A stretch of 64,000 nt of DNA from Polaromonas sp. C04 (GCF_002002705.1 NZ_MUNS01000041.1:434001-498000), one strand, 5' to 3'. Positions 36,301 to 45,990 are shown, counted from the first letter of the stretch. The notes: a model not told the origin generated them from the letters alone. Numbers and translations are program-made.

Positions 36301-36308
36301 CGGCCTGA
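30387..36308 (+). CDS. chpA: Hybrid CheA-type histidine kinase/response regulator ChpA (PilL)
   Basis: This 1,973-codon protein is the kinase hub of the Pil-Chp system. It begins at a GTG (30387), with an ATG four codons on as an alternative. Three Hpt segments are clear: RAFHTLKGSSRMVG near residue 745, ALAHSLAGSSAAVG near 1043 and RTLHTLKGSARLAG near 1233. The kinase core has EHLLRNCVAHGIED near 1541, FRDDGAGLD near 1585 and ELAGRGIGMDVV near 1635. A CheW-like domain follows, and a C-terminal receiver (LVVDDSITVRRVTQRLLQREGY near 1853, Asp in VLSDIEMPRMDG near 1895). Linkers are Ala/Pro/Glu rich. No pilK, chpB or chpC follows. Confidence 0.95.
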   Translation: MDPSMQFNQAGSAALATDPDQAAHDLGPLAWVLDEIRKSLDGATRSLKRFAREAETARGSNLADIDTGQLRIARQQLHQSVGAMEMVGLGAPAHVLRAMEAAVQRFFQHPELCTDEAATKVERAGFALTEYLQAVLSGRPVSSVALFPQYRDVQLLAGGDRVHPADLWPMQWHWTDPVLAPGQPARHYDAVARSEVDEAVLKIMRSGDVAAAQGLRDLSLSLAAAQTAPQPASFWKICAAYFEALAAKLVPVDIYVKRAASRILLQYSTLARGDQGVSDRLAQDLLFFCAQAVPTRPDEAPALSAVRLAYGLAHFEPVDYEVRRFGRYDPALLGQARKRIETAKESWSALSGGDVSKLRNVADHFNLVSELLVRLHPVSESMAQALVNTVDATVRSGRPPATELAMEVATSILYLEAAFEDMELGEQELGARTARLGDRLERVRNGGQPEPLEPWMEELYRRVSDRQTMGTVVGELRTALSEIERALDQFFRDPRDKTVLRDVPGQFAQMRGVLSVLGLEQASLAVLRMRDSTEQMLVTDIDKAHVHAAGTFDKLGNNLGALGFLIDMLSYQPALAKKLFVYDDIGGELKPLMGRAAPPAAVAPAAASAPVSADLLSQELRLVVSGAGPDLAQAGLTAKLDALAARAALAEQPGLARSARNASAAMSAQDGSAAADAMAQLAAAASPAPAMDAPAVAQPDIEEDDLRGIFLDEAREVLQSGLAAVGSLAEDTHDQSRQTTLRRAFHTLKGSSRMVGLHEFGEAAWAMEQLFNTRLADHTPVDAALQDLSQDVLLGFGRWVEAIATQHDTAWRAATFVTAADALRTENRHLALVLPGDAAAAATPQQAAVPELVAPEVDPDVENTQSAQEAAGSLPAESTRAPLTDFGEIDFAGLMSVSEATLPAPLAGEAVPFDLDSLFSTEPYRETQPPATTAVPEPDEWVAFATALEAGLPAVPAHEPALTGAPAEPESARPEPPLGSEPESPAGAASDEPVKVIGPLRIGIPLFNVYLNEADEWSRRLVTELAEWAMELHQPLPDSTVALAHSLAGSSAAVGFHALSELARGLEHALLHVQLQTRGTPWQGKVFNDAADDIRRLLHQFAAGFLKDPNEEVLLALSGVLAAEPPAEAAVQDTAQEETPAQDAAPLTNVVELGRLAPVPMRFSAPPQTPAETRTITQERHDDIDAVDAVDRDLFPIFEEEAAELLPQLGGALRQWSARPANQGARSEVLRTLHTLKGSARLAGALRLGEMAHLLESDIEHLGTDELQTQQLEPLLARFDAMQGIFDHLRQAQAMAEPAHLLPLATTLQEAAPPATPAAATAVESGTAAAPPKRGVIALPASNVLAPLRQASNHAVRVRSQLLDRLVNQAGEVMITRTRLESEIGQLRASLGDLTGNLDRLRQQLRDIELQAETQMQSRLAQAKDSQQTFDPLEFDRFTRVQELTRMMAESVNDVATVQRSLQRTVEATEDDLNAQARQTRELQRDLLRTRMVEFEGISDRLYRVVRQASKETGRQVKLDIMGGSIEMDRGVLDRMTPAFEHLLRNCVAHGIEDAEVRTRLGKDPVGTITIGLHQAGNDVSVEFRDDGAGLDVAGIREKALAQGLISAHQALSDAEAADFIFMPGFSTAAQVNELAGRGIGMDVVRAEVNALGGRIETTTEAGKGAGFKLVLPLTTAVTQVVMLRTGSQLIGVPSNLVEIVRRATARELQQAYNSGTFDFGGESIPFFWSGALLQTSGRSSETQGKTLPVLVLRSAAQRVALHVDEVLGNQEVVVKNLGPQLSRLPGLAGMTVLASGAAVLIYNPVALASVYGEQARSMSADQAQPDILEHAGSGAAGGAAALALPPQVPLILVVDDSITVRRVTQRLLQREGYRVALAVDGLQALERLAEERPALVLSDIEMPRMDGFDLARNIRGDQHMHDLPIVMITSRIAEKHREHAKQLGVNHYLGKPYSEEELLSLVRRYCATEIPA

Positions 36309-36334
36309 TCAGCGTGTAACACAGGCATATGGGA

Positions 36335-36365
36335 GGCTCTTCGCTATTTAATTGATAGCGACCGG
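36335..36365. repeat. Single-stem repeat remnant between chpA and yqgE
   Basis: GCTATTTAATTGATAGC (36343-36359) is a stem B with 5-bp arms, followed by GACC as in the hemL copy. No clear stem A is seen beside it. It is downstream of the chpA stop. Confidence 0.6.
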
Positions 36366-36474
36366 GTGACCCTCGAATCGCGCGGTGAGCTGCGCGCACC
36401 TGCTGCACGGCCAGCCAGCCCCGGGCCTTTGCAGGAAGGGGCGGCGTCCTGACGGCGAGGGTAAAATTGGCGTC

Positions 36475-37074
36475 ATGCCCGCGGACTCTGCCCCCATCAA
36501 CCTGACGCATCACTTCCTGATCGCCATGCCGGGGTTGCGCGACGCGACATTTGCCAAAAGCGTCATTTACCTGTGCGAGCACAGCGAACGCGGCGCGCTT
36601 GGGCTGATCATCAACAAGCCCAGCGACCTCAACCTCAAAAACCTGTTCGACAAGGTCGAGTTGTCGCTGCAGCGCGACGACCTGGTCGAGGTGCCCGTGT
36701 TCCAGGGCGGACCGGTGCAGACCGAGCGCGGCTTTGTGCTGCACGAAACCATGCTGACGGGCGACGCCAGTTCCAGCGAGACCGCCTATGCCTCCACCAT
36801 GTCGATTCCGGGGGGGCTGGAAATGACCACCTCGAAGGATGTGCTGGAGGCCTTGTCGACGGGCGCCGGGCCGCGCCGCGTGCTGGTTTCGCTGGGCTAC
36901 TCGGCCTGGGGCGAGGGCCAGCTCGAATCGGAACTGGCCGAGAACAGCTGGCTCACGGTCGGGGCGGACACCGCCGTGATTTTCGATACCCCGGTGGAGC
37001 AGCGCTACGACCGGGCGCTGGCGCTGCTCGGCCTTGAGGCCTGGACGTTGTCGCCTCAGGCGGGGCACGCATGA
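36475..37074 (+). CDS. yqgE: YqgE/AlgH family protein
   Basis: The ATG at 36475 gives 199 residues starting MPADSAPINLTHHFLIAMPGLRDATFAKSVIYLCEHSERGALGLIINKP, the YqgE family signature. The GG-containing VFQGGPVQTERGFVLH and LVSLGYSAWGEGQLESEL also match. The function is unsettled; AlgH was linked to alginate regulation. It is the first gene of yqgE-ruvX-pyrR-pyrB-pyrX and overlaps ruvX by ATGA. Confidence 0.96.
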   Translation: MPADSAPINLTHHFLIAMPGLRDATFAKSVIYLCEHSERGALGLIINKPSDLNLKNLFDKVELSLQRDDLVEVPVFQGGPVQTERGFVLHETMLTGDASSSETAYASTMSIPGGLEMTTSKDVLEALSTGAGPRRVLVSLGYSAWGEGQLESELAENSWLTVGADTAVIFDTPVEQRYDRALALLGLEAWTLSPQAGHA

Positions 37075-37487
37075 GCTCGTTGGTCCGACCCGACGTACCT
37101 CCCCATCTGCAAACGTTTCTGGCTTTCGATTTTGGACTCAAGCGTACCGGCGTGGCCGTCGGCAACCGGCTGCTGCGCAGCGCACAGCCGCAGGCCACCA
37201 TCAAGGCCGAAGGCGACGCACGTTTTGCGCTGGTACAGGCGCGCATCGAAGAGTGGCAACCCGATGCACTGGTGGTCGGCGTTCCCTTTCACCCGGATGG
37301 CGCCGCCCATGAGAACACCGCACGCGCGCGCAAGTTCGCGCGCCAGTTGCGGGGCCGCGTCAAGCTGCCGGTCTTTGAAGTGGATGAGCGCTACAGCACC
37401 ACCGAAGCGCTGGCGGCCGGTGCCAAAGACGCCGACGCGGCGGCGGCCTGCATTATTCTGGAGCAATTTTTGAGGAGCATTCCATGA
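37071..37487 (+). CDS. ruvX: Putative pre-16S rRNA nuclease RuvX/YqgF
   Basis: This 138-residue RNase H-fold protein has the catalytic start TFLAFDFGLKRTGVAVGNRLL, the acidic VVGVPFHPDGAAHENTARARKFARQL segment and the VFEVDERYSTTEA motif, with the usual three acidic residues. It trims the 5' end of 16S rRNA precursors. It overlaps yqgE and pyrR by ATGA at both ends. Confidence 0.95.
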   Translation: MSSLVRPDVPPHLQTFLAFDFGLKRTGVAVGNRLLRSAQPQATIKAEGDARFALVQARIEEWQPDALVVGVPFHPDGAAHENTARARKFARQLRGRVKLPVFEVDERYSTTEALAAGAKDADAAAACIILEQFLRSIP

Positions 37488-37981
37488 GCACTCTCGCGCT
37501 CAATGCCGAAGCGCTGTACCGCGAACTGCTGCGCGGCGTGGGTCATTTGTGCAATCCGCAAACCCGGCTCGTGGGCATCACCTCGGGCGGCGCCTGGCTG
37601 GCGCAGCGGCTGCAAAAAGACCTGAACTGGCCGCATGAGTCCGGTGTCATTTCGTCGGCCCTGCACCGCGACGATTTTGCGCAGCGCGGCCTGTCGTCGG
37701 GTGGACAGACGGTGCTGCCGTTCGATGTGAACGGGGCTGACATCATCGTGCTCGACGACGTGCTGTATACCGGCCGCACCATCCGCGCGGTCCTCAACGA
37801 ACTTTTTGATTTCGGCCGCCCTGCCAGCGTCCGGCTCGCAGTGCTGGTGGACCGGGGCGGGCGCGAGTTGCCGATCCAGGCGGACTTTGCGGCCGCGCGG
37901 GTCACCCTGCCAGCCTCCCAGTCGCTGGCGCTGGCGCGCGACGAGGCCGGCGTATTCAGCTTTCATGTGGAGGACCACTGA
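37484..37981 (+). CDS. pyrR: Bifunctional PyrR (uracil phosphoribosyltransferase / pyr operon regulator)
   Basis: This 165-residue PRTase-fold protein has the PRPP motif [22 protein letters not shown] near residues 86-107 and [13 protein letters not shown] near 63. In Gram-positive bacteria PyrR is an RNA-binding attenuator; in Betaproteobacteria it lies before pyrB and its regulatory role is less clear. No attenuator leader is evident upstream. The stop is 2 bp before the GTG start of pyrB. Confidence 0.93.
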   Translation: MSTLALNAEALYRELLRGVGHLCNPQTRLVGITSGGAWLAQRLQKDLNWPHESGVISSALHRDDFAQRGLSSGGQTVLPFDVNGADIIVLDDVLYTGRTIRAVLNELFDFGRPASVRLAVLVDRGGRELPIQADFAAARVTLPASQSLALARDEAGVFSFHVEDH

Positions 37982-37983
37982 CC

Positions 37984-38946
37984 GTGCAGAACCAACGCAA
38001 TCCGCAACTCAACAAGAACGGCGAGCTGGTCCATTTGCTGTCCATCGAGGGGCTTCCCAAAAGCACCCTGATGCATATTCTCGATACCGCGGCCAACTTC
38101 GTCAGCGTGAGCGACCGCGAGGTCAAGAAGGTCCCGCTGCTGCGCGGCAAGAGCGTGTTCAACCTGTTCTTCGAGAACTCCACGCGCACCCGCACCACCT
38201 TCGAGATCGCGGCCAAGCGCCTGTCCGCCGACGTCATCAACCTCGACATCGCGCGCTCCTCGGCGTCCAAGGGCGAGTCGCTGCTGGACACGATTGCCAA
38301 CCTCAGCGCCATGGCGGCTGACATGTTCGTCGTGCGCCACAGCGAATCGGGTGCGCCGTACCTGATTGCCCAGCACGCGGCGCCGCATGTGCATGTGGTC
38401 AATGCGGGCGACGGGCGCCACTCGCATCCGACGCAGGGTCTGCTGGACATGTACACCATCCGGCACTTCAAAAAGGATTTTTCCAACCTCACGGTGGCCA
38501 TCGTCGGCGACGTGCTGCACTCGCGCGTGGCGCGCTCCGACATTCATGCGCTGACCACGCTGGGCTGCGCCGAGGTGCGCGTGGTCGGCCCCAAGACGCT
38601 GGTGCCCGCGGACATGGCGCCCATGGGCGTGCGCGTGTGCCACACGCTGGAGGAAGGCATCCGCGGCTGCGATGTGATCATCATGCTGCGCCTGCAGAAC
38701 GAACGCATGAGCGGCGCGCTGCTGCCCTCCAGCCAGGAGTTTTCCAAGAGTTACGGACTCACCACCGCCAAGCTGGAACTGGCCAAACCCGACGCCATCG
38801 TGATGCACCCCGGGCCCATCAACCGCGGCGTGGAGATCGACTCGGCCGTGGTGGATGGCCGGCAAAGCGTGATCCTGCCGCAGGTGACCTTTGGCATCGC
38901 GGTGCGCATGGCGGTGATGAGCATCGTGGCCGGCAACGAGGCATGA
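37984..38946 (+). CDS. pyrB: Aspartate carbamoyltransferase catalytic subunit PyrB
   Basis: This 320-residue enzyme makes carbamoyl-aspartate in pyrimidine synthesis. It starts with GTG. The carbamoyl-phosphate motif [19 protein letters not shown] is near residue 57, [11 protein letters not shown] near 143 and [14 protein letters not shown] near 275. It belongs to the longer Pseudomonas-like class that assembles with the dihydroorotase-like partner encoded next (pyrX). No pyrI regulatory-subunit gene is present. Confidence 0.96.
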   Translation: MQNQRNPQLNKNGELVHLLSIEGLPKSTLMHILDTAANFVSVSDREVKKVPLLRGKSVFNLFFENSTRTRTTFEIAAKRLSADVINLDIARSSASKGESLLDTIANLSAMAADMFVVRHSESGAPYLIAQHAAPHVHVVNAGDGRHSHPTQGLLDMYTIRHFKKDFSNLTVAIVGDVLHSRVARSDIHALTTLGCAEVRVVGPKTLVPADMAPMGVRVCHTLEEGIRGCDVIIMLRLQNERMSGALLPSSQEFSKSYGLTTAKLELAKPDAIVMHPGPINRGVEIDSAVVDGRQSVILPQVTFGIAVRMAVMSIVAGNEA

Positions 38947-38965
38947 GCGATAAGGCGGACACAGC

Positions 38966-40264
38966 ATGAAGATATTGATCAAGAACGGCCGGGTCGTCGA
39001 CCCCGCCACGAATTTCGATGAAATATGCGATGTGGCCATTGCTGCAGGCCGCATCATAGCTATTAAAAATGTAGCGGACAGTTTCTTGCCAAACCGGATT
39101 CTGGATGCGTCGGGCTGCGTGGTGGCGCCCGGCCTGGTGGACCTGGCCGTGCGGCTGCGCGAGCCCGGCCATGAGCATGAAGGCATGCTGGAGTCCGAAA
39201 TGGCCGCGGCCGTGGCCGGCGGCATCAGCAGCCTGGTGTGCGCGCCCGATACCGATCCGGTGCTCGACGAGCCGGGCCTGGTGGAGATGCTGAAAATGCG
39301 CGCCGAAAAGCTGCACCAGGCCCGCGTCTTTCCGCTCGGCGCCCTGACGCGCAACCTGCAGGGCGAGGTGCTGACCGAGATGGTCGAGCTGACCGAGGCC
39401 GGCTGCGTGGGCTTCGGGCAGGCCGAGGTGCCGCTGGCCAACACGCAGGTGCTGCTGCGCGCGCTGCAGTACGCCGGCACCTTCGGCTACACGGTCTGGT
39501 TGCGCCCGCAGGAGCTGTATCTGGGCACGGGCGTGGCGGCCAGCGGCCCGCTGGCCACCCGCATGGGCCTGGCGGGCGTGCCGGTGGCGGCCGAGACGAT
39601 TGCGCTGCACACCATCTTCGAACTCACCAAGGCCACCGGCGCGCGCGTGCACATTTGCCGCCTCAGCAGTGCGGCCGGCGTGGCCCTGGTGCGCCAGGCC
39701 AGGGACGAAGGCCTTGGCGTGACCTGCGACGTCAGCATCAATTCGCTGCATCTGACCGACACCGACATTGGCTACTTCGACAGCCGGGCCCGCCTGAACC
39801 CGCCGCTGCGCCAGCAGCGCGACCGCGACGCGATCCGCGAGGGCCTGGCCGACGGCACCATCGATGCCCTGGTGTCCGACCACACACCGGTCGATGAAGA
39901 CGCCAAGGCGCTGCCATTTGCCGAGGCCGAGGCCGGCGCCACCGGCGTCGAGTTGCTGCTGAGCCTGGCGCTCAAGTGGGGTCAGGAAAGCGGCGTGGGC
40001 CTCACGCGCGCGCTGGCGGTGCTGACCAGCGAGCCGGCGCGCGTGCTGGGTACGGCACTGGGCACCTTGCAGGCCAGCGCCGGCCAGCTGGTGGCGGGCG
40101 GCGTCGCCGATGTCTGCATCTTCGACCCCCAGGACGAATGGACGGTGCGGCCCGAGGCGCTGTGCAGCCAGGGCAAGCACACGCCGTTTTCCGGTTACGC
40201 GCTGCCCGGGCGGGTGCGCTGCACCATCGTGGGCGGACAGGTGGCATTTGAACGTGCCGCCTAG
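38966..40264 (+). CDS. pyrX: Dihydroorotase-like pseudo-enzyme PyrX (PyrC'), ATCase partner
   Basis: This 432-residue amidohydrolase-fold protein is homologous to dihydroorotase but lacks the key metal site. The usual DxHxHLREPG motif is replaced by GLVDLAVRLREPGHEHEG near residue 57, so the HxH pair is missing. The later metal-histidine region reads TVWLRPQELYLG instead of a His-rich motif. It is therefore almost surely inactive. In Pseudomonas such PyrC' proteins are needed to assemble active PyrB. A repeat lies in its N-terminal codons (reading RIIAIKNVADSF). Confidence 0.92.
   Translation: MKILIKNGRVVDPATNFDEICDVAIAAGRIIAIKNVADSFLPNRILDASGCVVAPGLVDLAVRLREPGHEHEGMLESEMAAAVAGGISSLVCAPDTDPVLDEPGLVEMLKMRAEKLHQARVFPLGALTRNLQGEVLTEMVELTEAGCVGFGQAEVPLANTQVLLRALQYAGTFGYTVWLRPQELYLGTGVAASGPLATRMGLAGVPVAAETIALHTIFELTKATGARVHICRLSSAAGVALVRQARDEGLGVTCDVSINSLHLTDTDIGYFDSRARLNPPLRQQRDRDAIREGLADGTIDALVSDHTPVDEDAKALPFAEAEAGATGVELLLSLALKWGQESGVGLTRALAVLTSEPARVLGTALGTLQASAGQLVAGGVADVCIFDPQDEWTVRPEALCSQGKHTPFSGYALPGRVRCTIVGGQVAFERAA
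39040..39080. repeat. Two-stem repeat remnant embedded in pyrX
   Basis: GCTGCAGGCCGC (39041-39052) resembles stem A, and GCTATTAAAAATGTAGC (39059-39075) resembles stem B. The base composition here (TAGCTATTAAAAATGTAGC) is AT-rich against a GC-rich gene. It encodes about residues 26-40 of PyrX in an outer strand of the N-terminal barrel, where insertion would be tolerated. Confidence 0.55.
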
Positions 40265-40306
40265 AGCCGCCACGCTGCGGCCCAGCCCTGCGCAGCGTTC
40301 GCGGGC

Positions 40307-41050
40307 ATGAACCAGCTCAGGGCGGGGTGGAAACTGCTGCGCGGGCTGGTTCATGTCCTGGCCGGCCTGTGCACCATCGTGCTGCTGTTCCCGCGCCTGT
40401 CCCAGTCGCAAAAAGATGTGCGCGTTCAGGCCTGGGCCCTTGAGCTGCTTGAACACTTTGCCATCAAACTGGTAGTTCGCGGGCAGCCGCCCGCCATCGG
40501 GCCGATGCTGCTGGTGTCCAACCACATCTCGTGGCTGGACATCGTGGTGATGCATGCGGCGCGCCACTGCCGCTTTGTCTCCAAGTCCGACGTGCAGGGC
40601 TGGCCGCTGGTGAGCACCCTGGCCAACGCGGCCGGCACGCTCTACATCGAACGCGCATCGCGGCGCGACGCGATGCGCGTGGTGCACCACATGGCCAAAG
40701 CCCTGCGCGCCGGCGACGTGCTGGCGGTGTTCCCCGAAGGCACGACCGGCGACGGCGGGCAGCTGCTGCCGTTTCATGCCAACCTGATTCAGGCGGCCAT
40801 TTCAGCGCAGGCGCCGGTACAGCCACTGGCGTTGCAATTCGTCGACGCGGCCAGCGGCCGGCCAAGCCGTGCGCCGAGTTATGTTGGTGACGAGACGCTG
40901 GGCGGGTCCATCTGGCGCACGCTCAGTGCACGGGGCCTGGTGGCCGTGGTGTCGTTCGGCGAGCCGCAGCGGGCGCACGGCCGGGACCGGCGCGCCTGGG
41001 CGGCCGATTTGCGCGCGGCGGTCGCCGAGTTGCAGAAAATCCGGCGTTAA
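40307..41050 (+). CDS. 1-acyl-sn-glycerol-3-phosphate acyltransferase (PlsC family)
   Basis: This 247-residue membrane acyltransferase has one N-terminal hydrophobic helix (LVHVLAGLCTIVLLFPRL), the catalytic NHISWLDIVVMHAAR (HxxxxD) near residue 71, and the acyl-acceptor motif VLAVFPEGTTGDGGQLLPFHANLIQAAI near residue 145. It makes phosphatidic acid from lysophosphatidic acid. It follows pyrX by about 40 bp and may be cotranscribed. Specific assignment as PlsC rather than a lyso-ornithine lipid acyltransferase is not certain. Confidence 0.9.
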   Translation: MNQLRAGWKLLRGLVHVLAGLCTIVLLFPRLSQSQKDVRVQAWALELLEHFAIKLVVRGQPPAIGPMLLVSNHISWLDIVVMHAARHCRFVSKSDVQGWPLVSTLANAAGTLYIERASRRDAMRVVHHMAKALRAGDVLAVFPEGTTGDGGQLLPFHANLIQAAISAQAPVQPLALQFVDAASGRPSRAPSYVGDETLGGSIWRTLSARGLVAVVSFGEPQRAHGRDRRAWAADLRAAVAELQKIRR

Positions 41051-41356
41051 AACAGCGTCGCAAGACACCGGCGCCCTCCATGTTTTCCCTGATAGGCGAG
41101 GGGTTTCACCGCATGGTTCTTGACGTTGCTTCAAGCTTGGAGTGCTATAAAAAATATAGCTTATGGTGAATAACTGGTGCGGGCTACAGCCATTATTTTT
41201 TTAAAATCCGAATAAATGAGAGGCATTTTCCGATGTCGCCGAATGGCCCTCAACACGGCTGGATCGTTTGCATTCATATGATTGAAAGCGTAAGCTCGCC
41301 TCCCCGGAGTGCCGTGGGTGGCAACTCCTACAGAATCCAACCAGAAAGGATGCGCC
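41051..41356. other. Gene-free stretch with a repeat copy; promoter region of the liv operon
   Basis: This 306-bp gap has no credible gene. It contains a full two-stem repeat copy (41130-41210), and the livK ribosome site AGAAAGGA at the right end. A promoter for the liv operon should lie between about 41210 and 41340, but I cannot assign the boxes confidently. Confidence 0.6.
41130..41210. repeat. Two-stem repeat, full copy between plsC-like gene and livK
   Basis: Stem B is perfect: GCTATAaaaaaTATAGC (41144-41160). After 20 nt comes stem A, GGGCTACAGCC (41181-41191), then ATTATTTTTTTAAAA. The order is stem B then stem A. Confidence 0.85.
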
Positions 41357-42568
41357 ATGTCGCCAAACCGTTCGCGCCTGCTGTTCAGTCTTCTCGCCGC
41401 CTGCATTGCCGCGGCTCCCGCAGGTGCGGCACTGGCCCAGGATGTCGTCCTGGGCGCCTCGGTGCAGTTGACTGGCCCGGTCGCCAACACCGGCCGCTAT
41501 TACCGCGATGCCTATCAGCTCGCGATCGACAAGATCAATGCGGCGGGCGGCGTCAAAATTACAGGCCAGTCGCACAAGCTCGCGCTCAAGCTGTACGACA
41601 ACCAGTCCGACGTGAACCTGAGCGTGCGCCAGTACACGCAACTGGTGTCGCAGGACAAGGTCAATCTGCTGCTGGGCCCGTTCGCCAGCAATTTCGCGCT
41701 GGCCGACTCGGCCGTGTCGGAAAAATACAAGGTACCGATGGTGCAGGGCGGCGGCGCGTCGGACCAGATCTTCGCGCGTAATTTCAAGTACGTCTTCGGC
41801 ACGCTGGCGCCGGCCAGCAACTATTTTGGCAGCACCATCGACATGCTGAAGGCGCTCAAGACGCCGCCCAAAACCGTGGCGCTGCTGTACGCCGATGACG
41901 CCTTCGATGTGTCCGTGGCGGAAGGCACCCGGCCGATGCTGAAAAAGGCCGGCTTCGACGCGGTGATGGACGAACGCTACAGCAGCAACACCAGCGACTT
42001 CAATTCGCTGCTGTCGCAGATCAAGAGCAAGAACGTCGACGTGGTGCTGGTGGCGGGTCACGAAACCGAGATCCTGAATTTCGTGCGCCAGGCCAAGAGC
42101 CTGGCCGTGGCGCCCAAGATGTATTCATTCACGGTGGGTGTGCCGAGCGAGGACTTCCGCAAGGCCCTGGGCAAGGACGCCGACTATGCGTTCGGCATGA
42201 CCGCCTGGCTGCCGACGCCGGCCCTGAAGGACCGCTGGTTTGGCGACGCCGAGCAGTTTGCCAAGGAGTACAAGGCCAGGTTCGGCTACGACCCCGACTA
42301 CCATGCCGCCTCCGGCGTGGCTGACGTCGAAGCGCTGGTGCAGGCGATGGAAGACGCCGGCAGCATCGAGCCGCAAAAGGTGCGCGATGCGCTGGCCAAG
42401 ATCAAGTTCGACAGCCTGTACGGTCCGATCGCCTTTGCCGCGAATGGCCAGATCAACTTGCCCCAGGTGGTGATTCAGGTGCAGGGCGAACACCTGGCGG
42501 AAATTTACAACGCCAAGGGATTTGTGAAACAGCCGAAGTATCCGATGCCGGCCTGGAACGCGCGTTAA
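41357..42568 (+). CDS. livK: Branched-chain amino-acid-type ABC transporter, substrate-binding protein
   Basis: The ATG at 41357 has an AGAAAGGA ribosome site and gives 403 residues. A Sec signal peptide ([28 protein letters not shown]) is followed by a Peripla_BP_6 domain: [34 protein letters not shown]. The substrate of this LivK-like protein is not shown; in Burkholderiales many take up branched-chain amino acids, amides or aromatic acids. First gene of livK-H-M-G-F. Confidence 0.93.
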   Translation: MSPNRSRLLFSLLAACIAAAPAGAALAQDVVLGASVQLTGPVANTGRYYRDAYQLAIDKINAAGGVKITGQSHKLALKLYDNQSDVNLSVRQYTQLVSQDKVNLLLGPFASNFALADSAVSEKYKVPMVQGGGASDQIFARNFKYVFGTLAPASNYFGSTIDMLKALKTPPKTVALLYADDAFDVSVAEGTRPMLKKAGFDAVMDERYSSNTSDFNSLLSQIKSKNVDVVLVAGHETEILNFVRQAKSLAVAPKMYSFTVGVPSEDFRKALGKDADYAFGMTAWLPTPALKDRWFGDAEQFAKEYKARFGYDPDYHAASGVADVEALVQAMEDAGSIEPQKVRDALAKIKFDSLYGPIAFAANGQINLPQVVIQVQGEHLAEIYNAKGFVKQPKYPMPAWNAR

Positions 42569-42592
42569 GCCCCCAGCCGCTCGGAACTTCAG

Positions 42593-43456
42593 GTGGATCT
42601 GCTCGCACAAATCCTCGTCAACGGGACTCTCCTGGGCGGGCTGTACGCCGTGATGGCGCTCGGCCTGGCCCTGGTCTGGGGGGTGCTCAACATCGTCAAT
42701 CTGGCGCATGGCGCCTTCATCATGGTCGGTGCCTATGTCTCGTGGCATCTGTACACCTACCTGCACATCGATCCGTTCCTGGGGCTGCCCATCACCGCCG
42801 TCGTCATGTTCGCGCTGGGCTACGCGCTGCAGCGCGGCCTGCTGAACCTGGTCGTGCGCGCACCGATGTTCAACACCCTGCTGATCACCTTCGGTCTCGA
42901 GGTGGTGCTGACTTACCTTGCGCAACTGGCGTTTTCGGCGGATTTCCGCACCATCAACCCGCCTTATGCCGGTAACAGCCTGGCCTGGGGGCCGGTGGTG
43001 TTGCCGGTGGCGCGGCTCGGCGCGTTCTGCATGGCGATTGTGCTGACGCTGGGCATGTGGCTGTTTTTGCTGCACACGCGGCTCGGGCGCGCGATCCGTG
43101 CCACGGCGCAGAACCTGGTGGCGGCGCGCCTGTACGGCGTCGAGCCGCGGCACCTGTACGCCGTGACCTTCGCCATCGGCATCGCGCTGGCGGGCGCGGC
43201 CGGCGGGCTGTATGGCACGGTGTCGCAGATCAACCCGTACATCGGGGCCTCGCTCACCGCCAAGTCGTTTGCCATCGCCATCATCGGCGGGCTGGACAAC
43301 CCGCTGGGCGTCATCGTCGGTGGGCTGTTCCTGGGCATCGTGGAATCGTTGACCACCCTGTACATCGGCCCCACTTTCGCCGATGTCGCCAGCTTCGGCA
43401 TCCTGGTGCTGGTGCTGATCGTGCGGCCCACGGGCCTGCTGGGGAAAACCGCATGA
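42593..43456 (+). CDS. livH: Branched-chain amino-acid-type ABC transporter permease LivH
   Basis: This 287-residue integral membrane protein starts with GTG: MDLLAQILVNGTLLGGLYAVMALGLALVWGVLNIVNLAHGAFIMVGAYVSW. About eight hydrophobic segments are seen. The permease loop FAIAIIGGLDNPLGVIVGGLFLGIVESL marks the LivH family. It overlaps livM by ATGA. Confidence 0.93.
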   Translation: MDLLAQILVNGTLLGGLYAVMALGLALVWGVLNIVNLAHGAFIMVGAYVSWHLYTYLHIDPFLGLPITAVVMFALGYALQRGLLNLVVRAPMFNTLLITFGLEVVLTYLAQLAFSADFRTINPPYAGNSLAWGPVVLPVARLGAFCMAIVLTLGMWLFLLHTRLGRAIRATAQNLVAARLYGVEPRHLYAVTFAIGIALAGAAGGLYGTVSQINPYIGASLTAKSFAIAIIGGLDNPLGVIVGGLFLGIVESLTTLYIGPTFADVASFGILVLVLIVRPTGLLGKTA

Positions 43457-44396
43457 AGGCGTGGCACATCGGCTTGATTGGGGCCGCGGTGCTGGTGCTC
43501 GCTGGCGTGCCCTGGTATGGCTCGGACGTGCTGATCCAGTTCGGCATCAACGCACTGCTGCTGGCCGTGCTGGCGCAGGGCTGGAACATCATCGGCGGCT
43601 ACACCGGGTACGCCTCGTTCGGCAATTCCGTGTTTTACGGACTGGGCGCCTACGGCGTCGCCATCGCCATGGTGCAGTGGCATTTGCCGTTCGAGGTCGG
43701 CATGGTGTTCGGTGTGCTGCTGGCGGTGGTTTTTGCCGTGCTGCTGGGGATTCCCGTGCTGCGCCTCAAGGGCCATTACTTTGCGATTGCCACACTGGCG
43801 CTGTCGCAGGTCATGGCAGCCATTGTTTCCAACATCCCTCTGGCGGGCCAGAACATCGGCCTGGTGTTGCCGCCGCTGAACAACGACCGGCTGTTCTACG
43901 AACTGTCGCTGGGCCTGCTTGTCATCGCCACATTGACCATCTTCTGGCTCACGCGCAGCCGCTTCGGCTTCGGGCTCATCGCGATTCGCGAGAACGAGGA
44001 GGGCGCGGCCGTGATGGGCGTGAACACCACGCTGTACAAGGTCATGGCGTTTGCGCTCTCGGGCATTTTCAGCGCGCTGGCCGGCGGCATCCACGCCTAC
44101 TGGATCACCTTTCTGGACCCGGACAGCGCCTTTGACATCAGCCTGAACGTCAAGATGATCATCATGGCCGTGTTCGGCGGCGCGGGCACAGTACTCGGAC
44201 CCATTGTCGGGGCGCTGTCGCTGTCGGCCATTTCCGAATTCCTGTCGAGCGAGGTGACCAGCATTGCCGGCCTGTTCTTCGGCATCGTGATTGTTGCGGC
44301 CGTGGTGCTGATGCCGCGCGGCCTGGCCGACATGCTGCGGCGCTTTCGGAAAACCGGCTGGCGCTATTTCAGCGAAAACATCCGGGCACACCGTCT

Positions 44397-44400
<4 letters not shown>
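43453..44400 (+). CDS. livM: Branched-chain amino-acid-type ABC transporter permease LivM
   Basis: The ATG at 43453 gives 315 residues, starting MKAWHIGLIGAAVLVLAGVPWYG. The LivM signature GGYTGYASFGNSVFYGLGAYGVAI and GLIAIRENEEGAAVMGVNTTLYKVMAFALSGIFSALAGG are both seen. It forms the translocation pore with LivH. It overlaps livH and livG by ATGA. Confidence 0.93.
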
Positions 44401-45856
<1,456 letters not shown>

Positions 45857-45859
45857 CGG

Positions 45860-45925
45860 TCGCTCTTGAAAAGATAGCGACTTGTGCAGGATGGATAAGG
45901 GCTTACGCGCTATTTCATGCTGAAT
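45860..45925. repeat. Two-stem repeat, degenerate copy after livF
   Basis: CGCTCTTGAAAAGATAGCG (45865-45883) is stem B with one mismatched arm. It is followed by about 18 nt and GGGCTTACGCGC (45901-45912), a decayed stem A. It lies between convergent genes livF and the EamA exporter. Confidence 0.6.
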
Positions 45926-45990
45926 GAAGCCAAGCCATGATGCCTGGTTTCCGGACAGGAATCGCGCGCGCAAGGGCCCTGCGCGCGGGG

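Noticed and set aside
38819-40777. A 652-residue open frame opposite pyrX and the acyltransferase
   Set aside because: His/Arg/Ala-rich composition, no motif, and it crosses the boundary of two real genes.
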